Assembly: GCF_022539315.1 (NCBI RefSeq) | Contig: NC_066313.1 | Coordinates: 68,637,934 to 68,701,933, forward strand | Length of the DNA stretch: 64,000 nt | Reading direction: 5' to 3' | Origin: Serinus canaria | Taxonomy: Eukaryota; Chordata; Aves; Passeriformes; Fringillidae | The notes under the pieces: model-generated | Seen by the model: only the letters and a program-made list of their open reading frames with translations | What the model was told of the DNA's origin: nothing | Databases searched by the model: none | Program-made: the position numbers and the translations under genes | Part shown: positions 51,191 through 61,591 of the stretch, piece after piece | Layout of the letters: each line of letters begins with the position of its first letter | How positions within the stretch are numbered: the first letter of the stretch is position 1

Positions 51191-54100
51191 GTAGTCAATT
51201 ATAAGTTGGTTTTTAACTAGTTTTTGTGCAGTCATTTTTTGAGATGTTTGAAATTAGGTTAGTTTGGTTTTTTAAATAAAATATTTGCTTTATTTCTTCT
51301 AACTATTTTTATTGCACATTCAAATTCTTCTTAAGGAATTTTTTCTGTGGACATTGATGGACAGATGCATTAAAGATGTGTGGTTTGAGCATGTTTCCTA
51401 TGAAAAATTTAAGACTTATTTTATCATGGATCAAAACACATTGTAATAACATTTTATTTTTTAAGTTCCTTAAATTTCTTTTGTTTCTGGTAGTGAAACA
51501 TCTGCTCTTCAGGGTGGGAAGACTTCTGTCTCTGCAGAGGGTTAAAGAGTGGCTTGCACCTCTCTAACATAATAAGACTTTTAATTTCCTTAAGTGGAGA
51601 AAGCCCTGAATGATCAATTTTACTTGAACAGTCGAGAGATGACTTCACATACAGGTTTGAAGAGTTCCATTTCTACAACCACCTCTTCAAGGCACCTGTG
51701 GAAGCAGGATTAATCTGTGCTAGGTGAAATGTTGGTGTCAGTCTATAAACGTGTTAATGTGTGGCATATTTACAGTTCAGTTTCTGCTTTTAAATATTTT
51801 TATTACTGTCTCCAAAGCTTATAACTCCATTAATTTAATCCTAATTTTAAGATTAAACGTGCAATTGCTCAAAACAGTAAATTTTTGGTATGATTGCATG
51901 AATATAAAGCCTAATGATTCCTCATCTTCATAATTCAGGAATGGTTAAACTCACACATGCTTGAGACACATAAAAATACTTATCAGTGCATTTTCTTAAA
52001 CAATTTTATTTCTACTACTGACATCTCTGCTTTTGATCCACTTCTGCCACTAGCTCTGATTTTGCTTGAGTCATCTGAGGGTATTCATTATATGAGAATG
52101 CATTTTTAAATATTTTTTCTTTTAAAATAGGATTCATCTAATAGTGGATTATTATACATGTGAAAGTAGGCTGATTAAATAGTAATTTATAAGCTAAATT
52201 ATTTCTCTTTTTTGCCATGCATTTCAAAGCTTTTCTCAAAAAAATTCACAAAGGCTGTTTTCTAATAATAGACTAATTTAAAAAGAGAAATTTCTTATTT
52301 AAGACTGTTTCAGTCTTCAGTTTTAATTTCAGCTTCACTTGATCAAAAAGGAATCCAGAGTATTGATTGTATTTAACATATATTTTACAAGTATATGTGA
52401 CAAATTTTTGTTTCATTAACAGCTATGAAAACTGTGAAATTACTACAAAAACTCTTTTGGAGTTCTGTTTAATTTATTAGTTGATAGGCTTTCCTAGAAC
52501 AGATGAAACATTTTTCTGACATTGTTGCATTTCTGAGATGATGCTTCTTTTTTGTCTGTAATGCTGATATACCACACCTGCTCAGCATGCAAAATTTGCA
52601 AGCACAGTAATTCCTGAAGTGCCCAGGGAAGTTTGATACGCTGTTAAGACTCCCACCAATAATAAAGAACAGCAGATCAGTGCATACCATGAAACCACAC
52701 AGACTTCCAGATTCCAGAAATCATGGATTAGAAGCTTCCTAAACAAGCAGACAATACTTTGTAGTTTAGAAACCTGATTTTTTTTTTTTCCTGAAGCGAT
52801 AAGTGAATACTGTGAGGAATAATTTAACATTCAAATGGTAGGTCAGGCCTATATTTGGGCAATAAAACTGAGACAAACTGTCTTAGGTTAGTTAAAACAG
52901 AAAAAATTAGGAAGAATTAGATTGCCCTAGGTACCCAAGGACATATTTACAAGCAAGATTGTAGACCAAAGTTTGGCTGAAATTCAATCAGAGAGAGTGA
53001 GGTTCACCCATGTCAGTAGGATAATTTCAGTATATGCCACCAAGAATATCTTATTGTTTTAGGTAAAACAAAATAGTGTCTTTGTTTTATCTCTGCTGGC
53101 TTATGTCTGATTAGCTGAAATAGAGAGTAGGAATTTTCCCTGTTCTTCTTTAAATAAGCACAGCTTATGTCAGATGAGGAGTCTCTGGGAATCTCTTCTT
53201 GCAACTCAACCTGCCTAACTCATATATTTGGATATGAATGACCGCTTTTCTTGGTGTTTTAAACACTCCCAGAACCTGCCATGTTAGGTGAATGAAATAA
53301 TCCAGGAACTGAGATATTGATAGTTACTTCTCAGCTTTGGGCTCATACCTAATAGAAGTGAAAAGTTGAAGATGTAAAGTTGAAACCAAGTTGGAACACA
53401 GATATACAGTGATTATTTGATTAAATATGATGATAACTCACAAAAAAACCTCAGGAAGAAACAGCTGCAAATTATATTCTAAACGTAGCAAGACTAATTT
53501 AAGATGTGAATAGTAGCATGTTTCAGTTCCTGCTTCCAAGAATGTCTATGCAGCACTGTAAAAGTCGTATGGAGAAAGAAATTATCCTATCCGCTTTATA
53601 ACTCCTTAGCAGGCAAAAGTGTGATATAAATTTCTATGCATTTAATTCACTCTAACGATGTCTTCTGCACTGCAATAGCCATTAAATATCTTCCTTATAG
53701 AGATCAGTATGAGAAGTCCTATCATTGTAAAGGTAACACTTTATTTCAGGTAAGAAAAGAGGGATTCCAAAAATTCTTCATCTGTAGATTCCCAGGGTGT
53801 GCTATTCCTTCATTTTGAGTTGTTTGCAGCAGTACATCAAGTAACAATAACAACATAATAACTGCTTTACATCTGTCTTGAAATAACACTTGGTCTGAGA
53901 AACAACTCAGCAGAAGCAGAAAGTGCTTGAAATTATGTCAAAGATGGAGGCCGTAAGACAGATCTGAAAATAAAAACTTACAACCACTACTGAAGGTTGC
54001 TTTCACAAGTTCAGCCACACAATGGTGACTTTAATTTCTTAAGACTGTATGAAAAAGTAATATTTTGCTTCTGATAAAAATGTGACTATTTCAGCCATTT

Positions 54101-54300
54101 CATCCACCAAAGCATTTTAGAATAGAACTGAATATACTTGTATGCAGTATTAAGTTTCCTTTGTTGAAACCCTAAATAAAAATTCTATTATGTTGTTTTG
54201 TCTTTCAAGTATGCCTAATCAGTTTTGCTGCTATGGTTACTGTTAAATAGTTTTTTAGAGGATGGAACAGAGCATGTGTGAATTAGTTATCAAATCCTGT
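51191..54300. other. AT-rich noncoding sequence, nothing recognised
   Basis: No exon, repeat family or RNA gene is recognised. Open frames here are short and overlap on opposite strands. Confidence 0.6.
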
Positions 54301-54424
54301 GTATGTACGTACGTACGTACGTACGTACGTACGTACGTACGTATGTATGTATGTATCTATCTATCTATCTATCTATCTGTCTATCTATCTATCTATCTAT
54401 CTATCTATTTTTTATCTATCTATC
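54301..54424. repeat. Compound tetranucleotide microsatellite GTAC / GTAT / CTAT
   Basis: After one GTAT, nine perfect GTAC units run from 54305 to 54340. Four GTAT units follow to 54356, then five CTAT, one CTGT, seven CTAT to 54408, a short T run and further ATCT units. Each block differs from the next by one base, as expected if point mutations seeded new repeat phases. The tyrosine-rich open frames through it are artefacts of the repeat. Confidence 0.95.
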
Positions 54425-54607
54425 ACATGCAAAAGATGTTAGGGCAGTATTTCTAAAATTCCAGTTGCTGAATTCCTGTATAATCTTTCATTTAACTACA
54501 TGCTAGACCCAATTTGGATATTTCATTGTCCCAGGAATTGCTACCTGACTCCCTCTCAGAAAGAGTGTTATCACTCATACTCCCATTATCCAATTTGCAA
54601 CTTACAA

Positions 54608-54880
54608 GGTTTACCAGCTTAGCTGCCCTTATTTGAACATGTTCCAGCACCTCAGTGTCTTTCCTGCAGTGAGGGTCCCAAAACTGAACACAAAACTCGA
54701 GGTGTGGCCTCACCAGTGTCAAGTTCGGGGGAACAGTCACTGTCCTGGCCCTTGCTGGCCACACGATTGCTGATCCAGGCCAGGATGCCACCAGCTTTCT
54801 TAGCCTTTTGGGGTCACTCCTGGATCATGTCCATGGGACTACCAACTTGGACCCCTGAGACCTTTTCTGCTGGGAGATGA
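54608..54880 (-). mobile_element. CR1 LINE fragment (C-terminal ORF2), antisense
   Basis: The minus-strand frame reads [20 protein letters not shown] then [15 protein letters not shown], the C-terminal CR1 motif usually written RPHLEYCVQFWxPxxxKD...LERVQRRATKL. The nucleotide wording (CACTCGAGGTGTGGCCTCAC-like, GGCCACACGATTGCTGATCC) continues rightward with the upstream coding part. It stays open over this stretch, so it is less decayed than the other CR1 pieces. The 3' end is lost near 54608. Confidence 0.85.
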
Positions 54881-57525
54881 TGAAATTATTCTATTGACTG
54901 GAAATAAACATACCTGTTGAAATAAACATAGGTGTTGCCAAGCCTCTGTGTTATTGGCTCCTGATGATCTTGACCAGCTTCTCCCAGAGCCTTAACCTAC
55001 ACCCATGAGGCCTGGAACACTATTCAAGCTCAATCCATTTAAAAATTAAAAAAATATTATTAACCATTCCAATAAGGGCCCAGTAAAGTGGGACAATTTG
55101 TGCTGAACTGAGGCATGTATCTAAAGTGATTTCTTTCCATGAAATTTAAAGTAGTGTAAGCAATGGAAAGATTTAGATGCATTAAAGGGAAAAGTAATTT
55201 TTAGTGCCCTCTTATAAAAAGGGCACTAAGTAAGAAAGTATAAATCTCCAGTTTACTGAAGTTTAGGACTCATTTTTAATAATGTCATACCCTTTTTGCT
55301 CCCCAGGTGTAATTCAGTAATTATAGTGAACTCCATCCTTTTCAAAAAGGAGTTTCAGAGATGGAAATTCTGGAAAAAAAAAAATAATGCAGTAGCAAGG
55401 AAAAAGTACAGAAAGAACCACTTCTAACTTCTTTATACTATAGACTTATGAATCTTACTGGGTGTCAAAGGGTAGTCCAAAACACAGATCTTTAAGATGC
55501 TTTGTGATCTCCATAGTATAATCTCAGGTAAAAGGTGACTTCCTCCTTAAGCAATGAAAGCCCAGCAGAGCCAGAAGCCAATTCTTTCAAGGGTGTATTA
55601 TAAATAAGCCCATGCATCTTTTCAAGTTACCCTCATTTCTAAACAACTTTAAGGTAAAATTATGTTTTCCAAGCTTGTTTCCCATGTTGTTTTTATTTCA
55701 TTTGTTTGTTTGTTTGTTTGCTTTTCACAGAGGTAAATTACAGCACACCTTAGAGAACAATTTATGGATTTAAGCCAACAGGAAAAATGCACCCACAAAA
55801 AAATGAGGGTACCAAGGTCACTCTTCAATGTCAATATCAAGCACTATAATGATCCACTTATATCCTAGGGTGCTCAGGAATGCATCTCACCACATCTGAA
55901 ATAATTACAAAAGCTTTGCACTTGTGTTTAACAGCAGGAAATGTGGAGAGAAGCAGTAGAAAATAATCCAATAGTGCTAAGGTAAATGCTTTGTTTCTGC
56001 TTGTGGTGCATTTTCAATAATATCCTAAAGCTAGGGATACTGGAAGACCCTGCCCAATCAAATATACTTAATGAGGCATTGTTACTTGTTCATGGAGTCT
56101 TTTTACCGTAAAGTTAATGGTGAAAAATATCAGTGACAAATATTGTCTTTCTGTTCATTCTCCTATTACAGTGTTGGAATTATTAGACCGTGAACAGAAG
56201 CAGCAAAGAGAATGTTTTTTAATAACTGGATATTTTTCATTCACTTCTGTTATAAGCTGTTTGTGTTAAAGGAAGATAACTCTCAGCTTTCTATCAGAAT
56301 GATTAAAAATTTTTTTTGATTTAGACTTTTGCCTCTGTGTAAATATACTGGACACTTGGGTGTGGCTCATTTGTTGCCCTGTTTATTAAGATTATTGGAA
56401 GGATCACTAGTGTTATAGATAAATTGTGGCTATCATTTCATGGACCTGAATCCTGACTCCATTGCACATCTCCAATGGTAATTACTTGTATGTATATCAT
56501 ACAAGTATACTTATATGTATCTTCATACACCTGAAGAAAGCTGGGAACTGGCTTTTTTAATTTTTAGTTGACCGTTTAAAAAAATTTTTGTTGACCATTA
56601 TTTTTTTTTCCAAACTAACTAAACTGTGAGCATGACTTCCAAAGCCTCCCTTCAGTGCTGGGATCTCAAGTGAAAAACGGAACTGTCAAAATTACCAATA
56701 TCTTCTCTGGACCAGACTGCATTTCTTTGAAGCACTTGGCAGCCAAGTGTTCTCAGAAGACCCGTACTTGCATAGAGCATCATTCCTCCCCAGTGATTTT
56801 CACCAGCTGGAGGCAACCATGTAATGAACACAACAATCCAAAATTCCTTTGATGTCAGGATGAAGGAGGCTACAGCATGCTGGTGTTCATCAATTTAGAA
56901 AATAAGGGGTAAATACTGTGTAATGGGTTAACTGAGCAATTTCTGTACAGATCGTCACTCTCAATGCACTTCTGTCCAAACCCACAAGCACATTCATAAA
57001 TGCACCTTTTTTTTTTAAGAGCTCACAAATAGAGAATTTTAACAGAAGACCATCCATATAGCCCTGTTGGTGAAAAGGATATGGAATTATAAAGTTGACA
57101 TTGTGTCACTACCACAAAGTCAAACCCAAGTCTGATTTAAGTGTAAATACAGTTTTTATGTTTGGACAGAAAATATTTAGGCTATCATACCTAGTATCAC
57201 AATGCTTTTTTTTTCATGAAGAAACAATATGTGTTCAATAAAAACCAATTATAGCCCTAACAGTTAATATAGCAATAGATATATTAAAAAAAGAAAAAAA
57301 TGGTTACAAGAAACACAAGAAATAAAATCAATGCAGTAATTGTGTGTGCTATTCAGCATGAAATTTTTTGTTATATAACTCTCCATCCTCCATTTAAATA
57401 GATCCCTTTTTAAATACTGGGGTACATCAGAGATTAATGAATTTCATTATGATCATATGTCACTGCACAGATCATATATTTTATTTTTTATCTTTGCAAG
57501 ATATCCTAACACTCTAAGATTGCCC
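54881..57525. other. AT-rich noncoding sequence, nothing recognised
   Basis: No exon or repeat family is recognised. A GTTT simple repeat lies at about 55700-55722. Short inverted repeats with 10-bp arms occur at 55201-55229 and 56483-56507 and are near chance expectation. Confidence 0.55.
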
Positions 57526-57587
57526 TTTTAGCAAATATAAGTAGTTATCTACATCTATATGTAGATAACTGCTTATATTTGCTAAAA
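57526..57587. repeat. 62-bp near-perfect palindrome (29-bp arms, 4-nt loop)
   Basis: The left arm (57526-57554) begins TTTTAGCAAATATAAG. The right arm (57559-57587) ends CTTATATTTGCTAAAA. The arms are complementary at 28 of 29 positions, with CTAT between them. A third copy of AAATATAAGCAGTTA follows at 57585-57599, overlapping the palindrome's edge. It carries the same base as the complement of the right arm at the one mismatched position. Confidence 0.9.
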
Positions 57588-57599
57588 TATAAGCAGTTA

Positions 57600-57954
57600 A
57601 AATTCTGCTACCTAGAGAATTATTTGCTATCTACTTACCTGCTGTTGACTTACAGGAGAAAAAGCAAAAAGTGTGGTATTTGAAGTGGGGAGTGAAATTC
57701 AATTAAAATCTTTGAAAACACACAAATTTCCTCTCTAAATTTTCCTATTAATTATTACTGAGTTAATAATCTCAGTGGGAAAACAGTTACTGGATGATTC
57801 AAATGTTTCAGCAGCTGTTTGTCCAAACTAAATTTGAATGATATCTGTTACCTACTCAGAGCTAGTCAGTGCTCCCCTGTGAAAGGAAAAGTTGCAATGG
57901 GCATAATCTGAAATAGCACAAATTACTTTTAGTATGAGAACATATTTTTACTAT
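57600..57954. other. AT-rich noncoding sequence, nothing recognised
   Basis: This is a spacer between the palindrome and the CR1 tail with no recognised content. Confidence 0.55.
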
Positions 57955-58143
57955 GATGGTGATCCAACACCAACACAGGTTGCCCAAAAAGGCTGCGTAT
58001 TTTCCGTCCTTGGAGTTACTCACAACCTATTTGGAGAAGACACTGATCAGCCTACTGGTCTCAGGCCCAATTTTCTGCAAGGGCTTCAGGAAAGATGAGC
58101 TCCAGAGGCACCTTCCTGTCTCAACAGTTCTGTGATTCTGTGA
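57955..58143 (+). mobile_element. CR1 LINE 3' end
   Basis: CAACACAGGTTGCCCAAAAA, GGCTGCG, CCGTCCTTGGAGTTACTCA, GATGAGCTCCAGAGGCACC and the tail ATTCTGTGA follow the CR1 3' end in order on the plus strand. The ORF2 C-terminus is broken. The open frame starting at 57953 is a remnant of this element. Confidence 0.85.
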
Positions 58144-58860
58144 AATCCTATAATAATTAGACTGCATTAAAAGAAACACCATAGCAAACCTCTACCAAGC
58201 AGAAGAAGAGTTAGTATGACACAGGTGTGTACTGCATGATTTGTAAATTTGCAAATTGTATATATTTGAGCATTTTTTTATATGAGAAATAACTGACTAG
58301 ATTCTTCTAATAATCTGCTTCTTATGGATCTTGACATCGATTTTCCCCTCTGTTCATATTCCAGGAACAAAAATGTAGCAAGGTAACCTTTGTTGATGAT
58401 TCTCTTTTTTCAGAGGAAGAGCATAATTTATTTCTCCCCCAAATGAGAAGTGCAGGAAAACTGAGTAATATGGTCTGCAGCACTGACCAGAAGCAAGGGG
58501 AAGAATTCCAGACAAAGATAAATGTGAAAGGCTGTGCTTAAACAGGATTTTCTATAGCAGTTTCAAAGGGCCAGCAAAGTACATTCATCACCCCAAACAC
58601 TCCAGGAGAACAGGCACTGTATTTTTATGAAGTGTTCAGAATAATTGAGTGTAGCATTCAAGCTGAGCTGGTTTTGTATGTATCAGGTAGTGAGAAAATG
58701 AAGCAGAATTAACTACACGTGGATATGATAAATAACCAAGTCACAGGGGATTTTGAATTTTTATCTTTTTTCTGGCCTTACTACATGTAGATATGTTGGA
58801 TAGTGTCCTCATTACTCACATGACAACTTATTAGCACTGCCTGGACCCCTGCATCCATTC
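58144..58860. other. Noncoding sequence preceding the young LTR element
   Basis: No exon is firmly supported. A good-looking 3' splice site (TTCTCTTTTTTCAG ending at 58413) is followed by 41 open codons to a stop at 58539, but nothing identifies them as coding. Confidence 0.5.
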
Positions 58861-58865
58861 CACTC
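58861..58865. other. Target-site duplication, left copy (CACTC)
   Basis: CACTC directly precedes the 5' LTR and is repeated exactly after the 3' LTR at 61592-61596. A 5-bp duplication is the size usual for ERVL-type and some other retroviral integrases. Confidence 0.9.
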
Positions 58866-59049
58866 TGTCGTGGTTTGAAAGGAAATGAAGTTTTTTGTGA
58901 TGGTGTGGGCAATCCAATCAGTGTTCAGATTTAATATTGGCACCTGGTTTGTCCACTGAGGGCAGGATACGCCTCTGAGAACACAGGGGTTAAAAGCTGT
59001 GATCTCCCAGGGGAACTTCCTCTTGGAGTCCCGCTTGAGAGTGAGTAGA

Positions 59050-59084
59050 CCCCCCTGCCCAGCTCCTTTGGCTGGGCAGGGGGG
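59050..59084 (+). other. GC-rich stem-loop inside the LTR
   Basis: The arm CCCCCCTGCCCAGC (59050-59063) and its exact complement (59071-59084) enclose a 7-nt loop, TCCTTTG. The same structure is present in the 3' LTR at 60515-60549. If transcribed it would form a very stable RNA hairpin. A role in dimerisation, packaging or transcript control is only an inference. Confidence 0.8.
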
Positions 59085-59988
59085 GAGGGGAGCCATGTGG
59101 CCAGAGAGAGGTAGGACAGGCCTGGGCCCAAGGGTGGAGGAGAACATTGCAAGGGCTTCGGGCAGCCATCCTCCATTCCCCCACCCCCCCTGCGAGGGAG
59201 AGAGAGACAGAGCCGGTGCCTGTGGCGGCTGTGATAGTGGCCCGGCGTGAAGGAGAAGGGGGGGGTGCCCAGCAGGGCAGCCAAGTGTGGGAGTTGACGA
59301 AGTAAACCGGCAGAGAGAGAGAGCTCGGGACTTTTAACCCCTCTGAGGAAGATGAGAACCTTGCAAAAGCTGAGTCCTCCTGAAGTTGATGAGATTGAGA
59401 AGCTGTTGAGATTGAGAAGATGTTGAGAAAATTCTAGGTGGGAGGAGATGATGGAGTGGCTTTGGGCTGGACTTTTCTTGTGTAGCCACGGCAGAACCAC
59501 TGGTGTTTCTGTGCCACAGAGACTGTGTTCTAGGGGGAGGCGATGGCTCAGAGCCAAGAGAGTGCAGTGATGTGGAGGAGTGAACAGAGACGACGGGTGA
59601 GGAGGGTGTGGTGGTACCCTCCACTTCGAAGAAGAGAAGAAGAAGAAGACGATCTCTGTTCAAGAGACCCCTCGGCCCCAGGGGGTGAAATTTGGGGGGG
59701 ACAAGTGTCCCAGAAGGAGAAGGACTGTGCTCCCTTTGGAACTGGTCAAAGTATCCTTAAAATGAAAAACCCCAGAAGCAGCTCTGATCCATGTGCAGTG
59801 GTGAGAGCACTGGACATGGAAGGCGTGTGGCGCAAGAGGGACTTCTCTCTCCTCGAGAGACTGAGAATCGATTGTCTGAAGGGTGGCAATGAAATTGGAA
59901 ATTTGGTGGGGGGAGGAGGAAGAATTTTGGAAGGTTTTCATCTTATGTTCTATTGTGTTTTGTGTGTCTTCCTTTGTAGTTGTAGGTT

Positions 59989-59994
59989 AATAAA
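59989..59994 (+). promoter_or_regulatory. Polyadenylation signal AATAAA in the 5' LTR (copy at 61454-61459)
   Basis: A canonical hexamer lies about 130 bp before the LTR end and is followed by a T-rich stretch. It is the expected marker of the R/U5 boundary region. The 3' LTR copy would end the element's RNA. Confidence 0.7.
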
Positions 59995-60130
59995 TGCTTT
60001 TTTTTTTCTTTTAACCTTAAGTTGGAGCCTGCTTTGCTCTGTCTCTGATCATATCTCACAGTAGGTGCCAGGGAAGTAGGTGTTTTCGTGGGGGCACTGG
60101 TATTGTGCCAGGCTTAAACCATGACATTTT

Positions 60131-60152
60131 TGGTTCCCTGACCGGGAATCGA
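60131..60152 (+). promoter_or_regulatory. Primer-binding site, complementary to tRNA-Glu(CTC)
   Basis: The site starts TGGTTCCCTGACCGGGAA and continues TCGA. This is the exact complement over 22 nt of the CCA-tailed 3' end of vertebrate tRNA-Glu(CTC) as I remember it (...TTCCCGGTCAGGGAACCA). It begins four bases after the 5' LTR, the expected place for minus-strand DNA priming. The match ends after 22 nt. Confidence 0.88.
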
Positions 60153-60315
60153 TTTTTGGATGAGTGATAAGGTGAACTGTGAGATGTGATCAAGAAGAAT
60201 AAGAGCAAAGCATGTAATGTATTAGGTTAAGATGATAGATTAATAGAGGTTTTATTGTTTAAGTAGAGTTTGTCTATTGTAATTTGGATGATAATTTTAG
60301 AAAATGTGTTCTCAG

Positions 60316-60330
60316 AGGCGAAGGGTGGAA
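60316..60330 (+). promoter_or_regulatory. Polypurine-like tract before the 3' LTR
   Basis: AGGCGAAGGGTGGAA ends exactly where the 3' LTR begins (TGTCGTGG at 60331). It is purine-rich with a single C and a single T, which suits plus-strand priming, though it is shorter and less pure than classic retroviral tracts. Confidence 0.7.
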
Positions 60331-61591
60331 TGTCGTGGTTTGAAAGGAAATGAAGTTTTTTGTGATGGTGTGGGCAATCCAATCAGTGTTCAGATTTAAT
60401 ATTGGCACCTGGTTTGTCCACTGAGGGCAGGATACGCCTCTGAGAACACAGGGGTTAAAAGCTGTGATCTCCCAGGGGAACTTCCTCTTGGAGTCCCGCT
60501 TGAGAGTGAGTAGACCCCCCTGCCCAGCTCCTTTGGCTGGGCAGGGGGGGAGGGGAGCCATGTGGCCAGAGAGAGGTAGGACAGGCCTGGGCCCAAGGGT
60601 GGAGGAGAACATTGCAAGGGCTTCGGGCAGCCATCCTCCATTCCCCCACCCCCCCTGCGAGGGAGAGAGAGACAGAGCCGGTGCCTGTGGCGGCTGTGAT
60701 AGTGGCCCGGCGTGAAGGAGAAGGGGGGGGTGCCCAGCAGGGCAGCCAAGTGTGGGAGTTGACGAAGTAAACCGGCAGAGAGAGAGAGCTCGGGACTTTT
60801 AACCCCTCTGAGGAAGATGAGAACCTTGCAAAAGCTGAGTCCTCCTGAAGTTGATGAGATTGAGAAGCTGTTGAGATTGAGAAGATGTTGAGAAAATTCT
60901 AGGTGGGAGGAGATGATGGAGTGGCTTTGGGCTGGACTTTTCTTGTGTAGCCACGGCAGAACCACTGGTGTTTCTGTGCCACAGAGACTGCGTTCTAGGG
61001 GGAGGCGATGGCTCAGAGCCAAGAGAGTGCAGTGATGTGGAGGAGTGAACAGAGACGACGGGTGAGGAGGGTGTGGTGGTACCCTCCACTTCGAAGAAGA
61101 GAAGAAGAAGAAGACGATCTCTGTTCAAGAGACCCCTCGGCCCCAGGGGGTGAAATTTGGGGGGGACAAGTGTCCCAGAAGGAGAAGGACTGTGCTCCCT
61201 TTGGAACTGGTCAAAGTATCCTTAAAATGAAAAACCCCAGAAGCAGCTCTGATCCATGTGCAGTGGTGAGAGCACTGGACATGGAAGGCGTGTGGCGCAA
61301 GAGGGACTTCTCTCTCCTCGAGAGACTGAGAATCGATTGTCTGAAGGGTGGCAATGAAATTGGAAATTTGGTGGGGGGAGGAGGAAGAATTTTGGAAGGT
61401 TTTCATCTTATGTTCTATTGTGTTTTGTGTGTCTTCCTTTGTAGTTGTAGGTTAATAAATGCTTTTTTTTTCCTTTTAACCTTAAGTTGGAGCCTGCTTT
61501 GCTCTGTCTCTGATCATATCTCACAGTAGGTGCCAGGGAAGTAGGTGTTTTCGTGGGGGCACTGGTATTGTGCCAGGCTTAAACCATGACA
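60331..61591 (+). repeat. 3' LTR of the non-autonomous element
   Basis: It is 1,261 bp, colinear with the 5' LTR at an offset of 1,465 bp and without indels. The two differences I see are T at 59526 against C at 60991, and T at 60007 against C at 61472. At the first, the 5' copy has TG where the 3' copy keeps CG, consistent with CpG decay. Confidence 0.93.

Larger units (their letters stand above)
58866..60126 (+). repeat. 5' LTR of the non-autonomous element
   Basis: It begins TGTCGTGGTTTGAAAGG and ends GGCTTAAACCATGACA, so its termini are imperfect inverted repeats (TGTCGTGGTTT against AAACCATGACA). A CCAAT box lies at 58914-58918 and a weak TATA-like TTAAAAG at about 58990. A GC-rich stem-loop lies at 59050-59084. 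The polyadenylation signal AATAAA is at 59989-59994, followed by a T-rich stretch. Long open frames on both strands (up to about 208 codons) have no recognisable domain. They arise because this LTR is G+C-rich and low in stops. Confidence 0.93.
60127..60330 (+). other. 204-bp internal region without coding capacity
   Basis: It lies between the two LTRs and contains the primer-binding site at its left end and the purine tract at its right end. The rest is AT-rich (for example TTTTATTGTTTAAGTAGAG) with stops in all frames. No packaging signal can be named from sequence alone. Confidence 0.88.
58866..61591 (+). mobile_element. Complete non-autonomous LTR retrotransposon (TRIM-like internal region, long LTRs)
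   Basis: The order on the plus strand is 5' LTR, a 4-nt spacer TTTT, a primer-binding site, about 160 bp of AT-rich sequence, a purine-rich tract and 3' LTR, for 2,726 bp in all. Both LTRs are 1,261 bp and differ at two positions by my reading. Perfect CACTC duplications flank the whole. The internal region is only 204 bp and has no open frame, so there is no gag, protease, polymerase or envelope. The element must have been copied and integrated by proteins from another retroelement. The near-identity of the LTRs and their retained CpGs point to recent insertion. Alternatives are an ERV that lost its whole coding interior before transposing, or a deletion at this locus. Intact PBS and PPT at normal distances from both LTRs, together with the matching duplication, favour mobilisation in this short form. 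Confidence 0.92.

Noticed and set aside
54262..54506. Tyrosine-rich open frames on the plus strand
   Set aside because: They are translations of the GTAC/GTAT/CTAT microsatellite.
2377..56507. Several small inverted repeats (2377-2396, 16998-17020, 24320-24335, 49409-49433, 55201-55229, 56483-56507)
   Set aside because: Arms are 8-10 bp. By a rough estimate from AT-rich composition, about one 10-bp-arm hairpin with a short loop is expected in a window this size, so these are near chance.
58414..58541. Possible terminal exon after a strong splice-acceptor-like sequence
   Set aside because: There are only 41 open codons, no recognisable protein and no matching upstream exon. Such combinations are common by chance.
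58931..59557. 208-codon minus-strand frame in the LTR (and twin at 60396-61022)
   Set aside because: It is antisense to the element, low in complexity (proline, serine, leucine) and without a domain. It most likely arises from base composition.
59543..60064. 173-codon open frame in the LTR (and its twin at 61008-61529)
   Set aside because: The duplicate exists only because the LTRs are copies. The frame has no recognisable domain, runs through the polyadenylation signal and overlaps long frames on the other strand, as expected in stop-poor G+C-rich sequence.
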